Positions 1 through 42,017 of a DNA stretch of 64,000 nucleotides are shown in pieces (position 1 is the stretch's first letter; each line of letters starts with the position of its first letter). The stretch is from contig NC_091140.1 of NCBI RefSeq assembly GCF_041381155.1, positions 21,976,864 to 22,040,863 of the forward strand, given 5' to 3'. The notes under the pieces were generated by a model. It did not search any database, was not told the DNA's origin, and saw nothing but the letters and a program-made list of their open reading frames with translations. This DNA is from Argopecten irradians (lineage: Eukaryota > Mollusca > Bivalvia > Pectinida > Pectinidae). The position numbers and the translations under genes are program-made.

Positions 1-771
1 AAATGTGAGAAAATAAACAAGAATTTAGCATATACCTAGCATACATCGATAAATCGGGTTACTTAACCACGTCTTTCTTTATAGTGGTATTGGTGGGAAA
101 GGGAAGTTGTTCATGACATGTACCACTTCGTTTTTGAATTATTGTTGTTAAATGAGTTTTTATGGATGATCAAATTTAGGATATAGACTACTCTTACAAT
201 AAATCAGTAAATTCGACATATAAATTAAAATTTTTATCTTACCTATACTTTTAATATTTACCCCCAGTCTGTAGTTCTGGCGACAAAGCAATGGGAGGTA
301 AATCATACCATTTTATTACTGGAAGAGACGGAGGAGGTAGAGCATAAATTCTCTAACGTCAGTGAAGCGTGAGTTTAAATTCTCTAACGTCAGTGAAGCG
401 TGAGTTTCTTGTCACAAAACTTTTTAATACAATGATTGCCATGTGAATGTTAGTGTTCTGCTCGAATATCTCACGTGACTAGCTGTTATCGTATACATTT
501 TTTCTTTCTGTTAAAATACAGTCAATAGTTTAATCTTGTTAACTTTATCCAAAAAACGTAAATTGTATTAAGATATTATGAATTTATGTAACCTTGCTTA
601 TTTTGGTACAAAATTGCAGTTGAACAAGTGAGAGCATTTGTAATTATCGCTAGACTAACGTTATGGTTACCACGGAAACATATTTGTTTACTTTATTAAA
701 AGGTCTTTCCGTTTTCCCACCATTGACCTTTGTTTATTTATTTATTTTGCTATATTTATTTTATTTACCAG
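1..771. other. Region upstream of first recognised OCA2 exon
   Basis: No exon could be matched here. It lies 5' of the first recognisable exon of the P-protein-like gene and is probably intron. Its one clear structure is a perfect tandem duplication of a 31-bp unit (346-376 and 377-407). A short open segment near 258-287, flanked by plausible splice signals, reaches a stop in the phase the next exon requires and was not accepted. Confidence 0.5.
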
Positions 772-13895
<13,124 letters not shown>

Positions 13896-16175
13896 TGGTT
13901 TGTGTTGGTGACTGGAAGGGATTCGCTTTTATTAAGACATTTTTAAATGTTTGCTGTCGCATGTTGTGTATGTGCCTTGGAATACTAACACTAGCTTGTT
14001 AATTGTGTATTGGCGCGGCTTCCATTATAATGCCAGTGTTTGGATTATAATTTACTGAGATTATTTATGTTACTATTTCCTCACATTTATAGTCCATGTG
14101 ATAATGGATGTCTTGTGTGAGCATTATTGTCAATATTGTGATGTTTTGAAGATATTGTTAAATTCATTATCGAACCTCCGGGAAGGACCTTGAGATATTT
14201 TTGAAATATACACGTGTGCTTGCGACTCCCGCGGTGTTAAAAATTAAGTAAAATGTCATTATACATATTGGTTTGAAAGAGAGAATGAAAGAAAAATGAA
14301 TTTGTGAGCTTCGCCTTTGCGTTCTCGATTTGCGTTACTTGAAAACCCATATCTGCAGGGTAAAATGTTGATCTCAAGGCTATCATCAATACTCCATCGG
14401 AATCATTGTACGTCTCCGAACAATATCCATTTTTATTACAGTGTATTTAGTCGTTTGATATTAAAGTTTCAGTACAGATAGCATACCTTGTATAATTAGA
14501 TAATATCAATGAATATTTTTGTTTTACTTAATATTCTTAATCATCATTAACTTTATTCTCGATGCTGATTCAGAATTAAATGTATTCATGATGGACGACA
14601 CAATACTCATTACAAACACAATTGTTATAATACTCAATAGATTCCGTTTTGTACAGTGAACCAGATACATGCATAATTAAGTCTTTTCAACGGGTTTATG
14701 GCACATAGAGCTCAATAATGATTCAAATACTGAAAACAATTGTAAATCTCTTCGTCATATCAAAGACAAGTTCATGTATCTAATTGAATAACTACCTACT
14801 GACGTAGGTAGGTAATTACTATCACTATACACACCTAGACAATCGTTAAGTGTGTGTATCAAAAAGATACCTTTGTTTATGTTTCAATATGATACTTATG
14901 AAGTATTCATTGGTGTCTACGTTTGTAAAGTTTATATGTAACATTTGATTATTTTTTTTAATTGAATGTCATTTATCGATTTGTTTCATAAAATTGTTGC
15001 CGGGAAATATTAATAAGAAATATCGCCGTTATTTAAAACAATTATGTTATGCTTCATCGTTATTAAAGTGATACCACCATCAAACAACGTTGTCTTGTTT
15101 TATTATCTTTTAGGATTGATATTCATTTTGACTGCGTATATGGTAGTATGAACGCAGTTGGCAACAAACATTTATGGAGAAGAGCTCAATAGAATATGTG
15201 TTGCCAACTGCGTTCACACTACCGTTACGTATACACAGTCAAAATGAAGACCAATGCTTATATTTACATCCCTGGTTTGGATGAAGGCAAAGAAGAAAAA
15301 TATGTAAATATATCGCAGATATCCCATAATTATAGAATTTAGTGCCTATCCACATGATTTGATACATATTTTTGAGATGAGAATAAGGTCGATGACGTTT
15401 ATCCGATAACAAATAGCGTGATGCAATTGATATACCAAAGTAAGTCAAAATGATAGATCCTCAGAGAAAGTATTTATTCCAATTTGACTTCAATCATGTT
15501 AATGAGATCCATGAAAAGTGACCCAATTAGCTATAAGTTATTATATATTATCACGTTAGTTTACTTACTTGTTTCGCTTATCATAATCAACAAGAATAAT
15601 TCACATGCCTCTATCATAAATTACAAAACTGATTCCTTACAAATATTTTGCTTCACTCTCTCCAAGTATGAGGTATACATGATGTATCAATTCCTGTCCT
15701 GGACAGGTTTAGTTACACACATTCATGGTCAGTTATTAATGAAGAGACTAGACACATGACATAGTAAAAGTCTATCTATGCTAAGAGCTAGAGCTTAAAA
15801 TCTCTGCTACAATAATGTAGTATTTTATAAGACATAAGTGTCTTGTAAGAAAGTGAGATTGGATAGGATACATTTACATATACTAGGCATATGCCTTTCC
15901 ATTTCATGTAGGGGGCATAAACAGTGCTTGAGAGAAATATGATGCACAATCAATGTCAGGTGTCAGTTTCTAAAACTAGGACATACACATTGCAAGGGAC
16001 ATAACTCTCCAATTCATCACTTATGTGCAATTCATATTGTTGAATCAAGAATCCCCACACTGTTGTTAGCTCACTGTAGATTGCAAATTAACATGTACAA
16101 AATGTACTAAGTACAATGTACATGAGGTCCAAGTTCATTAATTCATTTTGATATCTAGCTATAGATGTTTTTCCC
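13896..16175. other. Convergent intergenic region, OCA2 3' UTR side and WBP4 3' side
   Basis: Tail-to-tail space between two genes. On the plus side ATTAAA variants occur near 14460 and at 15062-15067 and could be OCA2 polyadenylation signals. On the minus side an AATAAA (complement of 15473-15478) could serve WBP4. Apart from a short fold-back element no gene was found. Confidence 0.5.
15122..15248. mobile_element. Short fold-back (MITE-like) palindrome
   Basis: About 45-bp inverted arms (TTCATTTTGACTGCGTATA... and ...CACAGTCAAAATGAA) enclose a spacer of about 38 bp. The inner arm sequence is AACGCAGTTGGCAACA and its complement. No coding capacity and no clear target-site duplication. It could be a minimal MITE or a hairpin in the OCA2 3' UTR. 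Confidence 0.65.
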
Positions 16176-19100
16176 TCAGTCATCTTCATCTCGACGTCGT
16201 ACATTACGAGCTCCAGAGGCAATTTTTCTCTTTTTGAAAGCAACTGCTTCCCCCTGGGCTCCGCCAAGGGAGGTAACTTTTTTCTCTCTGAATTTGTCCT
16301 TTTTTGGTTTTGGTTGCTGTTCTGATTGATCTGAGGGTTGTTCTGTGGGTGGCTCACATTCACCTGGGAGGGGTATACAGTTTACAGGGAGGGGTTCCTG
16401 AGGTTCCTCAGGGACAGGCTCACTTTGAATTTCCGTCCTGTTTACACAACAAAAATCGGTTTAAGTACATACAATGTACATTTTATGAAGGATAAACAAC
16501 ACGCCAAAACAGAACTACATTGACAAAAAAGACAGAAAGAAAAAACATGGCAAATATATGTGAATATATACACTTGTTGTATATTCTAATATTCTTTGGA
16601 TTATTGTAAACTAAATTCTTTTTAGAGTGCAGGTTTCCAAATTCAACATTTTTTTTTCAATTGAAGCTTAATAGTCGCACCAGAATGCTGATTTAAGGTA
16701 CATATTTAATTTTTTCACATACTTTAGGATAAAGTGACCATTTTCCTAAATAGTAAATCCTACAAACTTTACCATCATTCATCATAGCATAATGAAAGCC
16801 TCAATAAGTCATTTCACTTGATATGAAATCATCAACATGCAGCATTCTAACATTGCATGAAATGACAATCTTATCCTATTCAATAAGGCTTTTTAAACTT
16901 GCATAGAGGACTGATCAGGCACACAGCTGTAAGTTGTTACCATAAAACCAGTTATTTTTACGCAGGTCAGACTTTTCGCAATTTGATCTAAAAACGAGAA
17001 AGTTACCTGGTAGGTATTTTAAATTATATGATTTAATCATTTATTTATATTTCATGGATCAAATTTAAATGATCAAAGCAATGTGACTGGAAATTATTAA
17101 AATAACCGGCTAAAGGGTATTTGTAAAACATTACTCACGTATCATTGGTAGTGACCCAGGATCCGTACACGTGTTTGACAGGCTGGTGAGGCTGGGGTCC
17201 AAAACTCATCCCCAGTAATGCTTCTGTATCGACATTAGATGCTGAGGTATACACTGGCTCTTCATATACATCCTTAGAACATACAAGGATAAAAACACAG
17301 GTATCAAAATGACCTACTCTAGGATATACAGGTAGAGGGTTTGTTAACAATACATTAAACATGAAGTCACCAAAGTCATATATAACATGTCAGATATAAA
17401 GAACAGCATATTTACAAATAAAGTACCTCATACATTTATACAAATAAAGTATTATTTTTCTACAAATCCAGTATGATATACATATAAATATAATGTGCAT
17501 AGATTATCGGAAGATAGGTTGGGAGTGGAGATTGGGGAGTGTCTTCCACAACATTTGACAACTTGTGATAGGCGACAATTGAAGGAAATGTTGATGGACC
17601 ATTCAGGTCAGGGCAGCTAATAGCTTAACATATGTCAATGACACATACTAAAAGTATGTATGAAAAAATAGCTCTGTGAAATGATACAAGTACCTGTTTT
17701 TTACTTTCTTCTATGGCTTTTTCTTCTTCCATTTTTTTCTGTTTCTCTTCTTCCCTTTTTTCCTGTTCCTCCAAAGACACAAATTTCTCTGGTGCCTCCC
17801 AAACAGGCACTGAAGCAGGTTACATAGGATATTAGAAATCACATAACAAAAAATGTGTAAAACAGAAAAGAAACATTTTTATGAAATCACAATGGGACTG
17901 AAAAATACTGACATGTGTAGCACTTAATGCATTTCCTACATTTCATAATATTTCCCAATTGCTACCCTGTGACCAATGTTGTACATATACCATTGTGTTC
18001 TATGATGTTATAAATCTCCATGTGTTCCATGATATTATACATTAACATGTGTTCCATGATGTTATGCATTAACATGTGTTCCATAATGTTATACATTAAC
18101 ATGTGTTCCATAATGTTATACATTAATATACATTACCTTGTGTTCCATAATGTTATACATTAACACGTGTTCCATAATGTTATACATTAACATGTGTTCC
18201 ATGATGTTATACATTACCTTGTGTTCCATAATGTTATACATTATCTTGTGTTCCATAATGTTATACATTACCCTGTGTTCCATGATGTTTGACATTACCA
18301 TGTGTTCCACGATGTCAAACATTACCATGTGTTCCATAATGTTATACATTACCTTGTGTTCCATAATGTTATACATTACCCTGTGTTCAATCATGTTATA
18401 CATTACCTTGTGTGATAGTGTGCCAGTAATACGAGTAGCCTTCTGGAGATTTTGCCTCTAACCATTCTCCAGTATCTTCAGCTGGCACCTTTTCTTTTTC
18501 AGTTTTCTTTTCTTCCTCCTCTTTCTGTTTTATTTCTTCTTCTTTTTCTGTAGAAAATTGAATATGAGTTACATTGTAATGGCTATTCCTTATGTTAAAA
18601 AAATAAAGTTATAATTTACCTCTTGTGTGTTCTGTTATTTACTTGTTTGATTGCTCTAGAATATAATGATGGCATAATATTTATGTGGTTCTGTTTATTT
18701 AATTTTTGTAGCTAAAGCTATAAAAGGACCCATACGCCAGGTTTTTGGAGGTTGTAGAAACCTGCAGTACCAAGAGATGTTCACTGACCTAAGAAGAGTA
18801 CCTAGCAACTGTCCTACATGGATTTAAATTTGTAACTTTCCGGTAGAGTGTTTGTGGTAGAACCTAAAGCAATGGACCACCATGGAATGATAAAATCTCT
18901 TAAGTGATATAACATACCCTTGGCTGCCTTAATCTTTGCATTGTACTGAGCTGCTAACTCTGGATTCTCAGCAAGGTCTTTCTTAAAGGCCTCTAGTGCA
19001 GCCTAGAAAAATCATTCAATTTTTACAGTATGGTAAAAGATAAGTTAATAACATCTGTTAACAATAATTACCTAAATATTTCCCTGTATCCAGGCAATAT

Positions 19101-22100
19101 TTCTCAAAATAAACTTAACTGAAGAATACACATAGGTAAACAAGAGATCCCAGAGGAATCTTGGTGCCCACCAAAGAATGATCTATATCTGACAAAGGAA
19201 AGATGGATCTTTTCTCTACTTTTTAAACTTTTTCAAACATACTACATATAAAATTTGAGACAGATCGCTTCAGTACCTTTTGAGAAATAGCGGTAACAAA
19301 CTTCAACTTTCAAAATCCAAGATGACTCCTTGGCGGCCATCTTGTTGATCAATCGGTCCCAAATCACAATATGCACAACTAGGGCCCTAGGGGAACCTAC
19401 ATGTGAAATTTGAGAAAGATCCATTCAACGCTTTCTGAGAAATAGCGATAACAAACTTTGAATATAAAAATCCAAGATGGCTGCCTGGCAGCAATTTTGT
19501 TGATCAATCGGTCCCAAATCACAATATGCACAACAAGGGCCCTAGGGGAACCTACATATGAATTTTGAGACAGATCCCTTCAGTACTTTCTGAGAAATAG
19601 CGATAACAAACTTTGAATAACAAAATCCAAGATGGCTGCCTGGCGGCCATCTTGTTAACCGATCCGTCCCAAAATGTAATATACACAACTAGGTCTCTAG
19701 GGGAACCTACATATGGAATTTGAGACAGACCCCTTCAGTACAATCTGAGAAATAGCCATAACAAACTTTAAATATCAAAATCCAAAATGGCGGCCTGGCG
19801 GCCATCTTGTTCACCGTTTGGTCCAAAAATGCAATATGCACAACAAGGGCCCTAGGGGAACCTACATATTAAATTTGAGAAAGATCCCTTCAGCACTTTA
19901 TGAGAAATGGGGATATCAAACCTTAACTATCAAAATCCAAGATGGCCGCCTGGCGGCCATCTTGTTTTTCCTATCAGCCTCAAAATCTGTATGGCACTAC
20001 TGTAGTTCTCAAGAAATATTGATAACAAACTTCAACTGCCAAAATCAAAGATGGCTGCCTGGCGGCCATCTTGTTTTTCCGATCAGCCTCAAAACCTGTA
20101 TGGCACAACTAGGGACCAAGGGTAACCTCCATGTGAAGTTTGAACAAAATCCCTGCAGTAGTTCTCAAGAAATATCGATAACAAACTTCAACTGCCAAAA
20201 TCAAAGATGGCTGCCTGGCGGCCATCTTGTTTTTCCGATCAGCCTCAAAATCTGTATGGCACAACTAGGGACCAAGGGTAACCTCCATGTGAAGTTTGAA
20301 CAAAATCCCTACTGTAGTTCTCAAGAAATATCGATAACAAACTTCAACTGCCAAAATCAAAGATGGCTGCCTGGCGGCCATCTTGTTTTTCCGATCAGCC
20401 TCAAAATCTGTATGGCACAACTAGGGACCAAGGGTAACCTCCATGTGAAGTTTGAAGAAAATCCCTGCCGTAGTTCTCAAGAAATATCGATAACAAACTT
20501 CAACTGCCAAAATCAAAGATGGCTGCCTGGCGGCCATCTTGTTTTTCCTATCAGCCTCAAAACCTGTACAAGGGTAACCTCCATGTGAAGTTTGAACAAA
20601 ATCCCTTCAGTAGTTCTCAAGAAATATCGTTAACAAACTTCAACTGCTAAAATCAAAGATGGCTGCTTGGCGGCCATCTTGTTTTTTCCGATCAGCCTCA
20701 AAATCTGTATGGCACAACTAGGGACCAAAGGTAACCTCCATGTGAAGTTTGAACAAAATCCCTGAAGTAGTTCACAAGAAATATTGATAACAAACTTCAA
20801 CTGCCAAAATCAAAGATGGCTGCCTGGCGGCCATCTTGTTTGTCCGATCAGCCTCAAAACCTGTATGGCACAACTAGGGACCAAGGGTAACCTCCATGTG
20901 AAGTTTGAACAAAATCCCTGCAGTAGTTCTCAAGAAATATCGATAACAAACTTCAACTGCCAAAATCAAAGATGGCTGCCTGGCGGCCATCTTGTCTTTC
21001 CGATCAGCCTCAAAATCTGTATGGCACAACTAGGGACCAAGGGTAACCTCCATGTGAAGTTTGAACAAAATCCCTACTGTAGTTCTCAAGAAATATCGAT
21101 AACAAACTTCAACTGCCAAAATCAAAGATGGCTGCCTGGCGGCCATCTTGTTTTTCCGATCAGCCTCAAAACCTGTATGGCACAACTAGGGACCAAGGGT
21201 AATCTCCATGTGAAGTTTGAACATAATCCCTACTGTAGTTCTCAAGAAATATCGATAACAAACTTCAACTGCCAAAATCAAAGATGGCTGCCTGGCGGCC
21301 ATCTTGTTTTTCCGATCAGCCTTAAAATCTGTATGGCACAACTAGGGACCAAGGGTAACCTCCATGTGAAGTTTGAACAAAATCCCTACTGTAGTTCTCA
21401 AGAAATATCGATAACAAACTTCAACTGCCAAAATCAAAGATGGCTGCCTGGCGGCCATCTTGTTTTTCCGATCAGCCTCAAAATCTGTATGGCACAACTA
21501 GGGACCAAGGGTAACCTCCATGTGAAGTTTGAACAAAATCCCTACTGTAGTTCTCAAGAAATATCGATAACAAACTTCAACTGCCAAAATCAAAGATGGC
21601 TGCCTGGCGGCCATCTTGTTTTTTCCGAACAGCCTCAAAATCTGTATGGCACAACTAGGGACCAAGGGTAACCACCATGTGAAGTTTGAACAAAATCCCT
21701 TCAGTAGTTCTCAAGAAATATCGATAACAAACTTCAACTGCCAAAATCAAAGATGGCTGCCTGGCGGCCATCTTGTTTTTCCTATCAGCCTCAAAATCTG
21801 TATGGCACAAATATGGACCAAGGGGACCCTCCATGTGAAGTTTGAACAAAATCCCTTCTGTAGTTCTCAAGAAATATCGATAACAAACTTCAACTGCCAA
21901 AATCAAAGATGGCTGCCTGGCGGCCATCTTGTTTTTTCCGAACAGCCTCAAAATCTGTATGGCACAACTAGGGACCAAGGGTAACCTCCATGTGAAGTTT
22001 GAACAAAATCCCTTCAGTAGTTCTCAAGAAATATCGATAACAAACTTCAACTGCCAAAATCAAAGATGGCTGCCTGGCGGCCATCTTGTTTTTCCTATCA

Positions 22101-24138
22101 GCCTCAAAATCTGTATGGCACAAATATGGACCAAGGGGACCCTCCATGTGAAGTTTGAACAAAATCCCTGCAGCAGTTTTTAAGAAATAGTGATAACAAG
22201 CATTGTTTATGGACGGACGAAATAGTGATAACAAGCATTGTTTATGGACGGACGGCGGACGACGGACGACGGACGGCGGATGACGGACCACGGACGCAGG
22301 GCAATTTGAATAGCCCACCATCTGATGATGGTAGGCTAAAAATGGCTTAAAGAAAAGTAATACAATGAAGTGTCTTCAGTATGAGTTCGACTTAGGTCCT
22401 TGTATTTTTTTCAAGGAATCTCAACCTGTTATACTTTTCCTTCAATTTTCAGTTAGGCTTCTATCAAACATCAACCCCATTAATGTTAGAAATGTGGAAA
22501 TATTTTCTATTAAAGATACATATGGAGTTAATTCTTAAGCTAAATCCAGATTTCTTAATTAGACAACTTCTTGACACAGTAGCGTGTATACTGAAATCAT
22601 AAATGAAGTACCTCCTCCATTTTCCTGAAATCATCCTCTGCCTCTTGCCTCTTCTCAGCATCTTTGGTACTTTTTTTCCTAACCTACAAATTTATGTATA
22701 AATGAAAAACCGATTTCATCAGCTGTAAACTGGCGATGTCTGCACTCAGTTTGCATTGAACCTTAACTTTTTTGCATAACAATGGAAGGGAAAATGTAAG
22801 ACAAGAGAAATATTTTAACAAAGTCTTGTGTCTACAACCTGTTAATACGAATAGACATGTATTTTAGATATGGCACAGTGAAATCTTCTCATTACAGGGC
22901 AAATAAGGAATGCATTCATGTACGACATAATATTTGATAATAATTGTGTGGTACAAGATATATATTGTACTAGTATCTTCAGTGGTGATCAAACTTTACT
23001 CTTTGTAATGATGTTAGTGCTGGATCATCTTTTAGCATCATTCCATCACCAATAGCAACAAAAAACCTGCACAATCATTATTAGGTGTCATGTGGTATGT
23101 GAATTAGTCCCTTTGGTTCCTTCTAAACATGTAAATTTAATCGTTGCTTCAGATGTTGATCTTATAAACTTGTATAAATACATGTACAGCTGAGATCTTT
23201 ACTACAAACTTCAGTGGACCTCATAGAGGTACTCTGGGTGTCATGACCTTTTATGCCACAGTTGACATTGTCAACTTGCCATTGACCTTGACCTTACTAG
23301 TATATTTGCGTGGGTGTGGAGACTTTTACTCTCACTGACCACTTAGGTATTTAAGGTCTGATCAGTATAATTCACTTAGGTATTTAAGGTCTGATCAGTA
23401 TAATGTATGGAACAATTCACATCAACGATAGAATTATATGTTATTTAATACTTACTTCATCAATCTTCTTTTTGACATTTTCTTGATGCTTTTTACCTTT
23501 TTCATGGAAGTCAACGCTCTAAAAGATAAATATCAAATTTAGTGAAAACGATAAGTTTTATGTCACTGACAACTACCGGGTATAAACACAAAGATTTATT
23601 GCATATGTAACGTAGTTGGACTGGGTCAATCTTTGATGACTAAGTAGCTGAATCAGTAGAGCAACCAACTAGTGTTCAGAGGTCAAGAGAACTTTTTTCT
23701 AGCCACTATGCTATTTTCTCTAGATCTCCTGTTACATATTTGGCAAGCTTGCCCGTCCCTATTGCAAGCATTGGGGAGTATGCTGAGTTATTGTGACTTC
23801 GCATGTACAGACTTGGTGAAAAGAGGGAGCTTAAGGAGTGTAACAAAATGGACTAGATCATTCATTGGAGACCAGGTAAGCTTTGAACCAGTAGAGGCTA
23901 AGAGTACTCAGGTAGTGTTCAGAGGATGTAGGATCAAACCCCAATCAAAGTTTGGCTGTTACATTTTCTCCTATAACAAATATATAAAAACAGCTGTTTA
24001 TATATGTCTGCCAATATAATACAATGATTGCATTTAATATAACAAATAGGTGAGAGTATACATACTGGTTTATTATCAGTAATCCAACATTTGCAGAAGT
24101 CGCAAAACTTCTTAGGTTGTGATTTCCAGTAGGTAGCC
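16176..24138 (-). CDS. WBP4: WBP4/FBP21-like spliceosomal protein, first exon unresolved
   Basis: Pre-mRNA splicing factor; in vertebrates it joins the spliceosomal B complex and binds proline-rich partners such as SmB through WW domains. Exons in gene order (all complement): 24066-24138, 23456-23518, 22612-22683, 18918-19002, 18407-18547, 17694-17809, 17139-17272, 16176-16437, all GT/AG and in phase, about 315 aa. The N-terminus is a matrin/U1-C zinc finger (YWKSQPKKFCDFCKCW, then H30 and H36: C-x2-C-x13-H-x5-H). A lysine/glutamate-rich helix follows, then one WW domain (W127, YYW, W149). The C-terminus (KKVTSLGG...FKKRK...NVRRRDEDD) matches the FBP21 tail. Vertebrate proteins have two WW domains; only one is visible. 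The first exon listed begins with a lone G that must complete ATG from an upstream exon not located. Introns carry a 27-bp array and a Helentron-like element. Confidence 0.92.
17988..18406 (-). repeat. 27-bp minisatellite carrying a WBP4 5' splice site, ~15 copies
   Basis: On the minus strand the array starts directly at the donor of the WBP4 exon ending at 18407. The exon ends CACACAAG and the intron begins GTAATGTATAACAT. Each 27-bp unit (GTAATGTATAACATTATG then GAACACAAG) repeats that junction, so every unit ends in ACACAAG followed by GTAATG. The period is a multiple of three, which produces open frames on both strands; these are not genes. Read-through from the exon meets TAA after four codons. 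Confidence 0.9.
19139..22337 (-). mobile_element. Helentron/HINE-like element, family H2, ~156-bp core monomers
   Basis: On the minus strand it begins with a hairpin (AGCCTACCATCATC...GATGGTGGGCT), then a (GTCC)n-rich stretch. A core of about 19 monomers of 156 bp follows, each with an internal palindrome (GATGGCTGCC/GGCGGCCATC). It ends with GGTGGGCACC, a small hairpin and CTCTTGTT. GGTGGGC near the 3' end is the inverted copy of the 5' GCCCACC-type motif, i.e. a subterminal inverted repeat. The left flank is a T run. Since 156 is 52 codons, long open frames (for example 20784-21671) appear by chance. Monomers at the low-coordinate end (19150-19950) are most diverged, and those at 20200-22150 nearly identical. 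It fills most of a 3.6-kb WBP4 intron. Confidence 0.7.
23340..23405. repeat. 33-bp perfect tandem duplication
   Basis: The unit CACTTAGGTATTTAAGG... is repeated once (23340-23372 and 23373-23405) in a WBP4 intron, about 50 bp from the donor of the exon at 23456-23518. The unit contains no copy of that splice site. Confidence 0.85.
23608..23990 (+). repeat. tRNA-derived SINE-like fragments (two partial copies)
   Basis: TAGCTGAATCAGTAGAGC (about 23643) resembles a degenerate tRNA A box (TRGCTCAGTNGGTAGAGC) and is followed by TAGTGTTCAGAGGTC. A second partial copy at about 23890-23980 has TAGTGTTCAGAGG, then GGATCAAACCCC (a weak B box) and GGCTGTTACATTTTCTCC. Family not established; it is degraded and lies in a WBP4 intron. 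Confidence 0.4.
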
Positions 24139-24376
24139 CTGAAATGTTAAAAATAATTAACAGAATTATGATGTGAAATAAGGACTTAATTTCTGTTCAG
24201 TTATATTCTCCTCAACAAAGTGAGTGCATGGATCTTTAATTAAATCTTATGAAACATAATCTAGTAAGAACATATATGCATATATGCTTCAATATCCCTA
24301 AGGTTTGTATTTTACAATTGTTGGACACTAAAAGTACTATCAAGTATAAAGAAACATTAAACAGAAACCACTAGAA

Positions 24377-24833
24377 CAAGATACTCTGGCCCTGACACCA
24401 GACTTAGACATTATGACAGATAGATGTCTGGTGTAGATCCAGAGCGCACTACATGAAAAGCTGGAATTTGACAACACCATTTGGTATCGGCCGGCCAGGT
24501 CATCTTCTATTCAGATTAACCACCGAGAAGCGCCACTTAAATTTGTTCTTTTTAAAAAATGGATAATTTGTCTATCCAAATATAGTAATTATCGATACAT
24601 CGAGATTACTGATGGGCAATTTAATTTACATACCATGAGATAATGGCGATGATGAGGAAGGAAATTTAAAATTGTGGAAAAGAAACAACTGTATTGACAT
24701 GATATGACCTGGTTCAATACCAACAGTGTCGGTGTATTCCAGCTTTTGATATAGCAGTACACTCTGGTCCTAGACTAGACATCTGTCGAAGACTGATGTC
24801 AGGGCCAGACCAGAGTACTCTTGGGCTGGTATA
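24377..24833. mobile_element. Fold-back element with ~100-bp inverted termini
   Basis: Arms at about 24377-24483 and 24731-24833 are inverted copies: TACTCTGGCCCTGACACCAG and a following CCAGAC(A)TCT block at the left, their complement at the right, and AAGCTGGAAT near the inner end of both arms. The central ~250 bp has no coding capacity. No target-site duplication could be fixed. It lies between the first recognised WBP4 exon and the presumed shared promoter. Confidence 0.65.
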
Positions 24834-25259
24834 ACTGGATCACAAAATTCATTTGTAGTTGTACAATGTGAAGTCCTAACAACCGAGTCAAAAATAAGCT
24901 TTAATAACAGGGATTTGTAATTATAAATTAATGGTATATGATATCGTCGCGACTCTGGATATATCATGTTAATTAGTTTACCCAGTGGTTTAATTATAAA
25001 ATAGAGTGAACAGTCACACGAGAACTAACATCAATAAGAGAGAGGAAAGATCACTGGAGTGATCATAGTGTAACCACAACTCTGTCTAAAATGACTCTGT
25101 TTAGTTGAAATTTAAAGTGAATTAAGTAGTTCTTAAAGCTCCGATACGCACATAGTGGTCACAGGCTTCTGCCTTAAAACTGGTTGGTAGATCAAAGTGA
25201 AACACAACTGAAACACATGTCGGAAGTTTACAAAACGACGCATGCTCAGTAGAACATAT

Positions 25260-25591
25260 ACAAACGGAAATCTACGAACTATCCCGAAGGCGACACGGAA
25301 TGCCTTTTATGGATACTGTTGTTAACCTGGCGCTGATTGGTCACAAATTCACTTCTATAGATTATTGGCAAAATATTGGCCAATCGAATGATCTGTAAGG
25401 TATAGCACAAATGAATTGCGCATGCGTATAGGAGTGCACCTTTGTTGTCCCTGAAAATCCAGGGACCAGCATAACGTTTTGCTGCCACACTTATGGGAAA
25501 GTGGCACGTTCTGAAATAATATAGTGTCGTCTACCGGATATTTTCTGTGGTCTTCGAAAGTCAACATTGAATGTTTGTTCAGTAGATAAAA
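25260..25591. promoter_or_regulatory. Probable shared divergent promoter of WBP4-like and MBTD1-like genes
   Basis: The two genes diverge from this area. The MBTD1-like start codon at 25592 is followed at once by a donor (GTAAGT), so the 5' UTR must lie just upstream. The WBP4-like gene must have its start-codon exon upstream of 24138 on the other strand. No TATA box is evident. Placement is inferred from gene order only. Confidence 0.4.

Positions 25592-42017
<16,426 letters not shown>

Noticed and set aside
258-287. Possible upstream OCA2 exon between CCCCCAG and GTAAAT
   Set aside because: In the phase required by the exon at 772 it contains a stop.
17988-18406. CRISPR-like appearance of regular short repeats (also 37296-38599)
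   Set aside because: Units are contiguous with no unique spacers, in introns of animal genes; these are minisatellites.
19818-22183. 256- and 295-codon plus-strand frames with a 52-residue repeat
   Set aside because: The H2 monomer is 156 bp, so any stop-free register stays open. It is a non-coding transposon core.
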